This document shows, in pieces, positions 21,871 through 33,233 of a stretch of DNA of 64,000 nt. How positions within the stretch are numbered: the stretch's first letter is position 1; every line of letters starts with the position of its first letter. The stretch is from NCBI GenBank assembly GCA_004009845.1, contig RMBW01000006.1, forward strand, positions 186,001 to 250,000, in the 5' to 3' direction. The notes under the pieces were generated by a model. That model worked only from the letters and a program-made list of their open reading frames with translations. It was not told the DNA's origin and did not search any database. Source of the stretch: Davidsoniella eucalypti (taxonomy: Eukaryota > Ascomycota > Sordariomycetes > Microascales > Ceratocystidaceae). Position numbers and translations under genes: made by a program.

Positions 21871-23455
21871 TTAGAAGTGATCAATTTTATGGCCACTCAT
21901 GCTTCCGTACTTGGCCTGCCAGGCGTAAAAATACATTAGAGCTGCGAAAGGTTGGCCGAATATAGTGAAGGACACCCAAAAGATGCAATTTCCGAGGAGC
22001 TTGCCTGCAGGACTCTTCATCTTTTCCAATGGCTGTGTCAACACAATTAATGGCATCTGAATAAACATTCCCAAGAATGCTACGCCAATGATGTTGTGAG
22101 TAGGTACACCAACTAGTAGCTCGTGTAGCACGGCGGACAAGAAAAACACAAGAGCGCTAGCCTTTGTAGCACCTATTCCGCGGCCGACAAGCGGGGAATA
22201 CAAATGGCGACGGAAGAACTGATTCACAGGCTTATTCCACGTGCGCCAGTACATACCCAGCGAGTCTGAATTCCACCAGTCGTCGTAGAAAGAGCGGTCA
22301 CCGAATTGCATGACTTCAGCCAAGGCATTGAGCGACGACTGGAAGAGAGCAAAGAAGCCAGCCAGCCAGATGACTAGCGAAATAGTCGACAACTTGAGGA
22401 GGCGCTCGAGTATAGAGAAGAAGTCAAGGTCGTGAATCACAGGCAGTGAGTTGTTGAGCACAGGCACAGCATACTGAGCGCTCATAAACCAGATGAAAAC
22501 GCTAAGCACAAAAACTTCGGCTACACGCTTCGCAACAAATACCCAGCGAATTCTGTCTGTGCGAGGATATACAGGCTGATATACGAGCGTAGGTGCCCAC
22601 CAGAAGTAAACCAAGCTGCTCATGGTGATGTTCTGCGGGTAGGGACACGAGTCGTACAGCGGCGGCAGCTTAGCCATGTCGCTTTTGGCTGGGTGTAGAT
22701 AGGCGTGTCGTAGGTCGCGGTTGGTGAAGGCGTACGATGCCGTCTTGAGCCACACGATTATAGCGTGGAACTCAGTGATGGTACCGATCAATGGGTGGAA
22801 TATGCGGTAGTAAACGACTAGCGTTGTAAAGACAAGCAACACTGTCATGTTGATCGAGTGCAGCACTGAGACTACGCGCCACACGGTCTGGAAACGGCGG
22901 CGCTGCTCATCTGATGGGCCATCCTTTGAGAATCGATGTTCAGAGACGGCACGGCGTGAGGCGATAAGCTCGATGAGGTAGGCAACAAATAGGTGGCATG
23001 GGATTGCAAAGTATAGACCAATGCCGAGAAAGACGTCGCTACTGGGGAAGTTGTGGCACGAGAAGCAAATAAGCACACCGTACTATATGTACCATGTTAG
23101 CAGGAGCTCCAATGAGTCGTCGTCAAGTTAAAATATGATCAAGATGGCGAACCTTTTGAATGTTTTCCAGCATGAGTCGCAGGTTTCCAAAGAACAGCAC
23201 AATGACCATCAGATTGCGGAATCCAAGGAAGCTGGGAGCTGCTACCGCATCATGACTAAGCACGGTTGAACGGACTTCCTTGTGAACGGCGGCAACATGG
23301 CGATATTTTAACTTGAAGGCGAGCAATCGCGCTGCGCGGGCGGCATCCTCGGCCTTTTCTTTTTCTTCTTTGGCCTTGGTAGAGGCACGACGCCGCTGAA
23401 CAAGCTTCGGCTCGCCTTCAGTCGGCTCCGAGACCTGGACGCCGGAGGACGACAT
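21871..23455 (-). CDS. DGA2: DGAT1-type acyl-CoA acyltransferase (MBOAT)
   Basis: The spliced enzyme is 504 residues (exons 23455-23153 and 23082-21871) of the membrane-bound O-acyltransferase family. DGAT1 proteins make triacylglycerol from diacylglycerol and acyl-CoA in the ER. Visible marks are an N-terminal basic charged region, a first membrane segment ending LRLMLENIQKYGVLI (typical of DGAT1), the FYDDWWN motif (residues 366-372), the YWRTWNKPV motif and the catalytic His (about 421) in SAVLHEL. Multiple hydrophobic spans run through the chain. Sterol acyltransferases (Are1/2) are the alternative, but the N-terminal block fits DGAT1 better. The intron donor is unusual (GTTCGC), yet splicing there exactly restores a conserved stretch. 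It is divergent from PFS2. Confidence 0.88.
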
Positions 23456-24711
23456 CGGCAGGAAGGACAAGAAGGGCAACGACAGCTATTATGTAAAGGA
23501 CGAGGTCGGGTCGGAGGAGGGATGCTTTCGGAAGCTAAATAATGCTGTTGTGTGGCAAAGGAGATGAAGGCCGTCGTAGTGAAAAGGAAAAAAGGAAAGG
23601 GAAAAAGGGAGAAAGGAAAACAGCAAGATGTATTTGTATTGGCTGTTATAAAGGCAAAATATAAACTGAGGAGAAGGAGAAAAAGGAAGTTGCGCTGGCC
23701 GCAGAGATAAATTACCTAAACCAGGCTTGGCTTTGATGGTCGAGCACGGCAAGTCGAAACAACGAGTTTTTAATTCATCGCATTCTCAGCGAGTCCGTGT
23801 GTCGTTCGCGGCTGAGCAAAGGTCTTGAAAGCGACTTGATATTATATCATAGAGTGGTTGTAAGTAGAATCTGATAAGAGGCTGATGGCGAATCAGGACA
23901 GAGGCCTGCAAGAACTGAAGCGTTGTCGCAATATCTTGCACCCAGCTCACGCTATTTTGCAATATGGGCACTATTGCATTGCTAAAATGCGTATTTCACA
24001 TGCAAAAATGCAAGGGCTCTAAGCTTTACTACATACTAATATGTAGACTGAAGCTCTTCGTAGAGTCGAGTTTAAAATAGATGCCTCCTTCCCGCCCCCT
24101 TTAGCTTACCGCTTCCCTGCACTTGCCCTATAGCTTATTGTCCAGACGGACGATCGAGAACAAACACCAAGCCAAGCACGCTTTTTTTCTTCAATCTGAC
24201 GACGTTTTGGCTTGTGAAAGTGGCTCTTGAGTTCAAACTTGACTTTGCTTTGCGCCTTGGGTCTGTCTGGGGTCGATATAACCACTGTGTTAGCTACTGT
24301 GTATACTGTCTTTAGCCGCAATTCTGCCGTATAACCTTCACAACCTCAGCCCCACTCTTTTTTTCCAGAGCTTTGGAAGCTGCCATGCATTGTTTTGTTT
24401 GTAGACCAATCGTATTTTCTGAGAGCTTTCAATATAGAAAGTAGAACCAAGGACCTTGATTATCACCACGTGTATCAGCGCCTCATTAATTATCAATTGA
24501 TTTCTCACACCGCCGAAATATACAGAATCTCCCCGCGACGATCTATCGCCCTGTAGAACAGACAGTGTTTCACGCCAGTAATTCTTGTTTGGCTGGCGCA
24601 AAACATATCGCATAGCGCTCCTCGTTACACCTCACAGAACCGTCACTACTAGTATCAGCCCACCAACCGCTAAGAAGTCATCTGCATTCGAACTCACCGC
24701 CTTACTAAATC
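23456..24711. other. Divergent intergenic region, DGAT1 / PFS2
   Basis: About 1.25 kb separates the two start codons. The part nearest the acyltransferase is purine-rich on the plus strand (pyrimidine-rich leader on the coding strand). No further gene is visible, and open frames here are short and unrecognised. Confidence 0.6.
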
Positions 24712-26779
24712 ATGGCCTACGAGGGCCGCGGCCAGGACTATGGAGACCGCGGTGGTGATCGGGGCGATAGGCCGGAAAGAGGTGGTGGTGGTGGCCCCGA
24801 TGGCTTCAGATCCCGCACGCGCAGTACGTTTTCTTTCATCTCCATCTTTGCCTTCTGCCGAGAATAACTCACGCTAACTTCATCGTAGGGCCAGTAACCG
24901 ATTATGGATCGACAGTTGCCCACTGGATGGAGAACAGAGGACTCAAATACCGCCGTCACTATCGCGGCGAGCATGAGAGACCAAGCCCTAGTTTCATTGT
25001 TGACGTATGCTCCCCAAGTTCTAGTCTACGCTAGTTTATATAAGCTGATGCATTGCCATATAGATGATCCCCCCTTCAGCCCGTGTCACACAGTCCGCAG
25101 ATTCAATCCCCGCGAAGCATCTACACTCTTCGCTTAACAAAATCAAGCACCCAGTCAACGTGGTGCGTTGGACCCCCGAAGGTCGTCGTCTGTTGACTGC
25201 CTCGAGCAGTGGTGAGTTCACACTTTGGAACGGCACTGGCTTCAACTTCGAGACAATCATGCAAGCTCACGATTCCGCTATCCGTGCCTTGAGTTACTCG
25301 CATAACAACGATTGGTTGATATCCGGTGATCACGACGGTTTAGTCAAGTACTGGCAGCCCAACTTCAACAACTTGGAAAGTGTACCTGCACACACCGATC
25401 CTATTCGCGATCTCGCTTTTAGTCCAAACGATTCCAAGTTTGTCACCGCCAGTGACGACTCAACACTCAAAGTCTTTGACTTTGCTAGCACCAAAGAAGA
25501 GATGACCTTGAAAAGTCACGGATGGGATGTCAAAACCTGTGACTGGCACCCAACGAAAGGTCTTTTAGTTTCCGGGTCCAAAGATCATCTGGTCAAGCTA
25601 TGGGATCCGCGTACGGGCCGCTGCTTGACGACACTTCACGGACACAAAAACACCATCACCAAGACTCTATTCGAAAAGGTTCGCGGTGTCTGTTTCGCAA
25701 CCTCGGCACGTGATCAAACTGCTCGCGTCTTTGATTTGCGTATGATGCGTGACATTGCGTTACTCAAGGGCAACGAGAAGGATATCTCAACACTTGCGTG
25801 GCACCCGATTCACTCTAATCTACTCACCACCGGTGGCCATGATGGCTCACTGTACCACTACTTACTTGATGAGCCTAACACGCCTGCTGGTGATGCAACG
25901 GGTCTAGCGCCATATGATGCACCGGACCCGCTTACAGCACCTGCACAAAGCATATACCCAGCGCACAAGGTCCAGTACGCTCATGACTTTGCTGTATGGT
26001 CATTGGACTGGCACCCCCTCGGTCATGTCCTTGCTTCCGGTTCTAATGATCGTTTGACGCGTTTCTGGGCCCGTCCCCGACCTGGTGATACGGGCTTTTT
26101 GAGTGATCGTTATCATATTGGCGAAGCTGCTGCAAGTGCTCTTGGCACATGGGATCGTCGCGGTGGTCACAAGCAGCGCCAAGAAGATGAAGACCAAGAA
26201 GCCGAAGATGAGGCCGAAGGCCTGGTTGACCAGAAGATGCCTATTCGACCGGCTGCTGGCATGCCTGGACTTCCTGGCATATCTGCCGGTGGGCTACCAG
26301 GCCTTTCTGGTGGTCTTCCCGGGATTCCAGGTCTTCCGGGTCTCGGCGCAGCTTCTGGGGCTGGAGGAGTTCCTATGCCTCTCAATGGAATGCTAATTCC
26401 GCCTCCACCAATGCCAATTCCAGGCGCCAACGGACCTATCCCACCACCACCCTTCCTTGCTGGTTTAGGGTCTAATGCGTTGGCGGGACTAGACCCATCG
26501 AACCCTGCTGATCTGGCTAAACTTGCCGAACTTATGCAAAAGGCCGGTGTGCCTATCCCACCACCACCAGGAATGGGCGGTCCCGGCGCTGGTTCTGGCT
26601 TCAGTGTGCCTCCGCCACCGCCACCACTTGGACTTCCGGGTATGTCTGGTTTACCCGGTATGAACAACGCGAATAGCCACGGAAACAACGATGATCATAA
26701 CGGGTTTGATTATGACGACGACCGGAGGAAAAACGATTACCAAGATGATCGTCAAAACCGCGGTGGATACCGACGCTAA
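24712..26779 (+). CDS. PFS2: Polyadenylation factor subunit Pfs2 (WD40 protein)
   Basis: The spliced product is 647 residues (exons 24712-24823, 24889-25004, 25064-26779). Pfs2 is the WD40 scaffold of the cleavage and polyadenylation factor (WDR33 in animals) and works in the nucleus in pre-mRNA 3'-end formation. The Arg/Gly-rich start is followed by RPVTDYGSTVAHWM and the conserved ERPSPSFIVD that precede the propeller. Seven WD repeats follow between about residues 95 and 385, with typical endings such as FTLWNG, VKYWQ, LKVFDF, VKLWDP, ARVFDL and TRFWAR. The C-terminal third is low-complexity Pro/Gly-rich (LPGLPGI-like and PPPP runs) and ends in a charged Asp/Arg tail, as in filamentous-fungal Pfs2. 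Both introns sit at the 5' end. Confidence 0.95.
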
Positions 26780-27036
26780 GTTAGAAAATATCTCTTATAA
26801 AATGAATGCCTTAGTTATGTCATATATCGAAATGATAGTTTAGAGTCTACTATCCAAAAATAGACAAGGCAATAACGCTAATAACACTTATTAAGCCAAA
26901 TCTTTGGTTGTTTGTATTGGGTTATCTATATACAAGCCTTTCGGCCGATGAATTCTTTTATTGAATCTCCATAATTCCAAAGGGTATCATATGAATTATC
27001 CCGTCCGTCCTCCAACCCCAAGTTCCCAAACTATCC

Positions 27037-28065
27037 CTAGTTCTTCTTAGAAGCCTGTTGGCGTGGCGCATACTCCTTAACAATGAGAGAGCAGTTGGCT
27101 TCAGTACATAATCGTTTGCGTCTCTGGACGGGCAACTTCTCCGCAAACTCCAGGCCACTTGCGCGCTCGATAGCCTCTAGAGGTACTTCGAAGTCGGTAA
27201 GCGGCTTAGTATTTGGGATCACGGCATTAGGCATCACGAAAGCCCCAATAGCCACATCGCCGCCAACCTTGCCGTCCTCTGCCAAAATGACCTTGTAGAA
27301 GTGTGTTGGCACAGCCACATTGGGCGGGTTACCAATCATCTCGTACTTGACATACCATTTACCATCAGCCTCCCGCTTAGGCAGATAAAGAGGGCCTGTG
27401 ACGATACGCACACTGGGGTACCGTCCGGTTAGACGACGGCAAAAGTCCTCAAAGTGCGCCCAGTAGTCACGGTTGAACCCATCACCGACCTGTGGGCACA
27501 TATTGCTTAGATAGAATGTCTCGTTCATAGCCGTCTGCGACCACTTGCAATCAGCCGCAGGTACCTGATGACCGCGATCGAAGCCACTACGATAGTAGTC
27601 CTTTAGTAGTGCGCGAAACTTGCTGGGTATCGAGTCATCCTCAACGAACTGAGAATTCTTACGGTCACCAGCACGCATAGCGACAGACTCCCGTGTGATA
27701 TGCTCAGCGACCCAGGCGGGATTACGCCGTGTGCGATCATAACCGCTGGCCAAGCCAGAGCGCAGAGCAAGGTCGCTGACGGGGCCGGGGAAGCCGTATT
27801 CGAAGAGTCCGGCTGGGTTGACGGGGGCGCCCGGGGCTGCGGGCGGTACACTGCCGCTGCCGGTGGCATAGGCGCTCGTGGCGGGTGGTGTGGGGATGGC
27901 TAGCGATGTAGCTGGCACGCCAAGCGTTGATTGAAATGCTGTCACGGGACCGGGGGTGACTATGGTCGGCTTTGGGTCATGGCGGAGCGAGAACATGGCT
28001 GCTGTGACTGCAGCACCGCCGCCGGCGCCTAAGGCGGCCATGAGAGCAAAGCTGGATTTAGACAT
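27037..28065 (-). CDS. NUC1: Mitochondrial DNA/RNA non-specific endonuclease Nuc1
   Basis: This is an intronless gene of 342 residues, the fungal endonuclease G homologue. It is a mitochondrial nuclease acting on DNA and RNA, involved in mitochondrial DNA turnover and in cell-death nuclear degradation. Residues 5-25 form a single hydrophobic, glycine-rich segment (membrane anchor or targeting signal), followed by a Pro/Ala-rich linker. The catalytic DRGH motif lies at 163-166 (His166), with NETFYLSNMCPQ downstream and the metal-binding Asn region after it. The ATG at 28065 is the first in frame. It converges with PFS2, with about 255 bp between stops. A pair of TAGGGTTA words sits about 205-230 bp upstream. 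Confidence 0.95.
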   Translation of the reverse strand: MSKSSFALMAALGAGGGAAVTAAMFSLRHDPKPTIVTPGPVTAFQSTLGVPATSLAIPTPPATSAYATGSGSVPPAAPGAPVNPAGLFEYGFPGPVSDLALRSGLASGYDRTRRNPAWVAEHITRESVAMRAGDRKNSQFVEDDSIPSKFRALLKDYYRSGFDRGHQVPAADCKWSQTAMNETFYLSNMCPQVGDGFNRDYWAHFEDFCRRLTGRYPSVRIVTGPLYLPKREADGKWYVKYEMIGNPPNVAVPTHFYKVILAEDGKVGGDVAIGAFVMPNAVIPNTKPLTDFEVPLEAIERASGLEFAEKLPVQRRKRLCTEANCSLIVKEYAPRQQASKKN

Positions 28066-30260
28066 TTGGCTAAGACTGCTTAAAAAAATGACTAATATGT
28101 AGTAGAGTCTGAGAGGAGGCGGGAAAGATTGTAACGTTTGACAAGATATTTGTGTCGTTATTAGCGTTAAATTTTCAAGTATCACAAAAAATTACCAAGC
28201 TTGTTATGGTGTTGAGGGACATTATCATTCACCACCTAAGGTTTCTGCCGGATAAAAAAGAGACAGCTGTAGGGTTACATGCAATAGGGTTAATTGTTAT
28301 CCTTCAACAGTGTGAAATGGCTAGGCTCAGATTGGCTAGAGTGAGCATGGATTCAGGGATGGCCTAGGTTAATGCTATTCGCACCTTGATTACTTTGGTT
28401 AAGAGGTTGTAGTATCCAAAATGCGTCATGTGCGGCTCTTTATGCACGTATCCATGGCTATTCTGAGACTTCCATATGACAAGAAGTCTGCCAGTTGGTT
28501 AAGATATACAGGCATATCAAGTGACGATAAGCAGTCACCGCCTCCCTGGACATCCAGGTGCACAACAACGATTTGGTTCCGACAAAGCTAGGTAGACATG
28601 CAACATGAATAACAACGGTAGACTTGATTGATTTGTAAAGCTGGCGACGAAACAAGAGGCAGCCTTTCGATTTTCCTGTTTTGTATATATTTAATGGAAT
28701 ATGAATATGGCTGGCCAAGCCAAAACATGGGCTGGTTAGGGCCATCAGGGTTCTCGGCAAGGTCAAGGAGAACAATGAGGGGGAGGATCGATTATCAGAG
28801 CTGCTTCAGTAGTTTTAGAGAAGACATGATAGCGTTGTAACAATGCCAATGAGCGTAATTTCAGTAATGCGATCTTCAAGATATAGACAATACGATGGAG
28901 CGGAATGAGAAGCCAGACATGTTGGATATTCATGTCTTTTTATAATTAATTTTCAGTTTTCTTTATTCTTCTTTTTTTGATGGTCAAGAATGTGGTCCCC
29001 GGACGCTCTGGGCCATCAAGGTTCTCACTCCACCATGCTGCGGTTCCTTCCTATTCGAGTCACTTTAAGCAGCGTAGTTGCACTGCGGTGTCTGTTCGAC
29101 AAAGCAAAAAAGAAAGAAAACAAACACAAAAAATGAAAGCACGGGCTGGAACAGAAAAGAGTAATTGCCTTTCACTTGGTAGCTTAGTTTTGGCTCATAC
29201 TTTCTTCTATTCCATTCTTTGAATCTTGATGATTCTTCTTCCCTCAATCAAGTCTTCTTTTTGTCGGGTTTGTTCATCGGCTTATTCTGTTAATCATCGA
29301 TTCTGCGCGCACTTTCATCTGTTGCCTGCTGTGGCTCATGTTGACAAGACTAAACTCTCCCTTCGAGAAACTAGAGGCGCTACTATTGCCTGCGCCAGTC
29401 CATCTACAGGCTCGAGCTCCAATGATCAGTTGCATTGCATCTGCATAGTACCCGTTTAGCCAGCAGAGAGATCGCCGGTTTGGTTCGATCATTGGCTTTG
29501 TAATAAGCAGCTCACCGTCCATTGGCAGAGTCTTCTTCTTCGCTTTGAATCTCACCTCCCAGTCTCTTTTCTCTTCTAATCTTTGGACTCGGCTACGACC
29601 GTTTTGTTATAACTATAACGGTGCTGCGCTGTAACGCTCTTCCTTGGTTTTTTATTTGCATATATATCTTATACTACCCACCCACCCTTCTATTGTTTCA
29701 CTGTGTCATTTTGTGCCTGAACTCGGCTATCGTTTGACCAGTAGTTCTTTTATATTACTACGGTTGGCACTATCACATAAGTGAAATTTCCTGCCTCAAA
29801 TCTCCATCTTCCACTTTCGATAGGAGACGGCAATACACAAACAAGTTGCCATCGGCTCCACATCATCAGTATTTAGCGTGATATTCTCATGCAGCAGAGC
29901 ATCGTCGATTTTAACTTGAAGAACACGGACCTCCAGAATCGAGCGTCTGTTTTTCTTTTCTAGATTTTCTATGTTAGGGATCTAGTTGCTTCTTGGTTTC
30001 TTTTCTCACCACTACTAGATATCTCTATCTTTTGACCTGAAATACCGCTAGCTTGCTCAAACAAAACTCCGCCTGTTTTACGCCATCTCAGTCTTCTGCC
30101 TGAGTTCGTTGATCTTCTGGACTGATATATTGATACATTAGACCAATAAGTTCCACGCCCTGAATGAGATAAATTCCACAACTCACGCGGCTCTATAAGA
30201 GCATAAACCACCCACATCACTTGGTCTCATATCCTGTTTTCATTTTCACTATAAAAACTT
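28066..30260. other. Intergenic, NUC1 / ZRT3-like divergent region
   Basis: These 2.2 kb contain no supported gene. Paired telobox-like words lie at 28270-28292, close to NUC1. A TATAAAA-like word (30251-30257) lies only a few bases before the transporter's ATG, so the true start site may be elsewhere or the leader very short. Several open frames of about 100 codons are unrecognised. Confidence 0.5.
28270..28292 (-). promoter_or_regulatory. Paired telobox-like TAGGGTTA motifs
   Basis: Two identical TAGGGTTA octamers start at 28270 and 28285, 15 bp apart and about 205-230 bp upstream of the NUC1 start. Relative to the gene they read TAACCCTA, the same orientation seen upstream of the TMEM170-like gene. 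Confidence 0.4.
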
Positions 30261-32112
30261 ATGACAGCTATGACGTCTTCCGATATGGCCACCGCTCTTG
30301 ATATAAGCAACCATGGCGATCTGAGCAACGATATGCGTGGCTGGATCATGAGCATAATCAGCGCTTTCGGTAAGACCAGACTCCAGAATCACTTGTACTT
30401 CGTAATATGCTAATGTTGGTGCAATAGCCTGTGTTCTCGGTGCCTCGGTTGTCTGTGTTGATCTTGTGACACCGCATATCCCAAGATGGCGCTCATTTCG
30501 GATCCAAGAAAGCGATGGCTTTTTAGCTGCCTCACTGAGTCTAAGCTTTGGTGTCATGGTGAGTTTAAGCCAACAAAATATCCACTGCTATGTAGAGCAC
30601 ATCTAACGTTATCTTTTTCTTCAGATATTTTCATCACTCTTCAGCATCCTGCCGTCTTCTAAAAAGTATCTAGTTCATGATGGCTTCTCTGAGCGTTCTG
30701 CTGGCTTGACGATGATCTTTGCCTTTGGAGTCGGTGTTGTTGGTATTGGTACTATTTCCCGTTTTCTGCATCAGTTCATGCCTTCGCATGTTGTGGATTG
30801 TGAACACGAGCACGCAGATTCGCACCAACACGAAGTGCCTGAAGAGATACCAAGACCTCACGTACACCATGAATGTGACCTTGCGAATTATTCTAGTCAT
30901 GGCCATGACCATAGTGACGGCCACGAACATGACGGTAGCTGTGATGGCGATCATGAAGAACCTATAGTTTCAGCACCCGCCTTTAGCTCTCATACCCCCC
31001 ATGAGGCAACGCCTCTATTAGCAGCTCACTCGTGTTTAGAGCATAACTCGCCCGATTTAGGCTACCAAACTACGGGTGATAACTTGACCGTTGCTCCAGG
31101 CTCCTTGAAACGTCAAAGCAGCCTTCACCGCATGCGCGACCAAGTAATATCGTTCCTTCAAGATACAAAGACGAACTGTGATGAGTCTGGGCCTTGCTAT
31201 GGCTATCGGGATCCCTGTGGGGACACTTGCTTCAACGTTCGCAGTCGGAAATTACGGAAAGTAAGACAGCATCGCAAAGGATTCTCTAAGCGTACGCATG
31301 CGCTCAATATTCATCGTAAAGTCAGGCATACCAACAGCCATTCATCACAGTCCTCGTCTCTACGCCAGATGACCCAACTGTATGGCAACTCACGGAATAT
31401 TCACCGTGTTGGCAGCCCCAGAAGCTCTAGACTTGCTTCATCTGGCCAAGCTATACGTTCGCCTACTCTTTCTTCTGCCTCGATCCGGCCCAGCTCTTCG
31501 AGCTCTTCTCTATCAAAACACAATCACAAACATAAGTCGTCTCACCACCACAATCACCAGACTACCCATAGCCACCATTATCACAGCCAGCATTCAGCCG
31601 ATGTCGATGTAGAGTCTCAGCAGCATCACCACCACGTCGCTAGTAGTCCGTTTCTGTCGATTGGCCTGCAGACTTCTATTGCCATCGGCCTTCACAAGTT
31701 TCCCGAGGGGTTTATCACATACGCCACCAACCATGCCAACCCAGAGCTTGGCTTTTCTGTGTTCCTGGCTCTTCTCGTGCACAACATCGCCGAGGGCTTC
31801 TCATTAGCTCTTCCGCTATACCTGGCTCTTGGCTCACGCACCCGTGCTATTGCCTGGAGTGCCCTATTAGGCGGTCTCAGTCAGCCCGTTGGTGCTGGTA
31901 TGGCAGCGCTTTGGTTCCATTTTGCATCTGTGGCACCAAGTGACACGATGTATGGCGTGTTGTTTGCAACTACGGCTGGAATTATGGTTGGTGTTGGATT
32001 GCAGTTGTTTAGCGAAGGTCTTGCTCTTAGACATGACCGTGATATATGTGTGTGGTTTGCCTTCATTGGCATGGGTTTAATGGGCGTAAGCAGTGCTATT
32101 GCCGGCCATTAG
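30261..32112 (+). CDS. ZRT3: ZIP-family zinc transporter, Zrt3-like
   Basis: The spliced protein is 575 residues (exons 30261-30369, 30428-30558, 30625-32112). Zrt3 releases zinc from the vacuole to the cytosol. Three hydrophobic segments in the first 125 residues precede a very long hydrophilic loop (about 135-425). The loop has two His-rich clusters (HEHADSHQHE, GHDHSDGHEHDG; later HNHKHK, HHHNH, HHHH) and a Cys/basic stretch between them. The C-terminal part holds the metal-site helices HKFPEGF and HNIAEGFSLALPLY, then further spans ending near GVSSAIAGH. Both introns restore the N-terminal membrane frame, and the donors GTAAGA and GTGAGT are good. Family identity is firm. Vacuolar localisation is inferred from Zrt3 resemblance. 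Confidence 0.92.
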
Positions 32113-32912
32113 ATAGATAGAAAGCCTAATACTTTCCGTTATCTTTTGTGTTGCCCCCCTAAAAACATGCACTAGAGTTTTGTTCTTGATCCCATTATTG
32201 TTTCGTTGTTCATGATTATCATATTTCCTTCTATCCCAATTGGTAACGACATAGTTTATTTTCTTTATTCATCTCAACCTACATTATATTATTATCACAA
32301 TTTGTTATCGTTAATTACTAGATTAGGCGTCACTGTGTAGGTTGGAATAGTTTTATTCCTATGGTTTCTTTAGTTATCAAAACGTAGTAAAAAATAACAT
32401 ATTTTCTTCTTCTATCAGCCTAGAAATCAAAAATCTAATAACACATGTGAATACAACTTCATACTCTACTATAACACCTAAAATAACAACCGTGATACAC
32501 TTGTGAATGGCATTGATTAAATACTCTTCAAGCACAAAAATAACCACTACTAACAACATTTTGGGGGGTGGGGAAAGAAAGCCAATATATAGATGGTACC
32601 ATATTCATCATTATACAAATAACTTAGTATCAAAATGAAGACTAGACTTTTTATTTTATTTCCCACAAGAAACGCCAAACTTTTGTCAACGCTAGAACTC
32701 AAACAAACAACCATAATGAACAACTAAAAGGAAGAAAGGAGAAGAACAGGAAAGCAACTTTAAGATAGTACAAAATCAAAGAAAAACACAAAGAAAAGCA
32801 AAAGGATCGGAACAAGATGCAGATATTGTCAGTGTTTTGTTACCAACTGTGTAGGTAGTGACGTGAGATGGGAAAAGAAAAGCAAATGGATGAATCATAA
32901 ACAGGTTCATGT
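32113..32912. other. Convergent 3' region, ZRT3-like / TFIIIA
   Basis: This is AT-rich sequence with A/T homopolymers after the transporter's stop. It contains no gene-like frame longer than 60 codons. It probably holds the polyadenylation sites of both neighbours. Confidence 0.6.
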
Positions 32913-33233
32913 TCACCAAGGATACGGAGGCATCCATTGAGCATCAAACAGGTTGTTTTCAGATAATAGCTCTGTTGTCTGAGGCCAGAAATCGTCGTAT
33001 AGACAGGATTCTGCTTCCGGCATCGGAGTCGACAGTGATGTCGAAGTCAGTGTTTGCATAGACAGAGGCATGGCCATTGGCTCAGTCATGGAAATGGGCA
33101 TGTTTAGCAGCAATGGCTGATAGAACTCGTGTGGCGCCAACATCGTCATATCGACACCACCATTTCCAACCATGGGTCTAGCAGGGTTCATGTGCATTGA
33201 GGGTCCTGTATATACTAGAGGAAGTGGAGTGTT
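32913..33233 (-). other. Open in-frame extension after the TFIIIA stop
   Basis: This stretch directly continues the TFIIIA reading frame after its TAG, with twelve codons before the next ATG (33197) and a stop at 32913. The predicted tail is rich in Met, Pro, Thr and acidic residues (for example YDDFWPQTTELLSENNLF) and resembles an activation-type tail more than random sequence. It may be the original C-terminus cut off by a nonsense change, a readthrough product, or chance. I found no intron that removes the TAG and keeps this frame. Confidence 0.4.

Noticed and set aside
29455..29500. Possible tRNA B-box-like GGTTTGGTTCGATC
   Set aside because: No A box, cloverleaf or acceptor pairing can be formed around it. 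I found no tRNA, rRNA or other structural RNA gene in the window.
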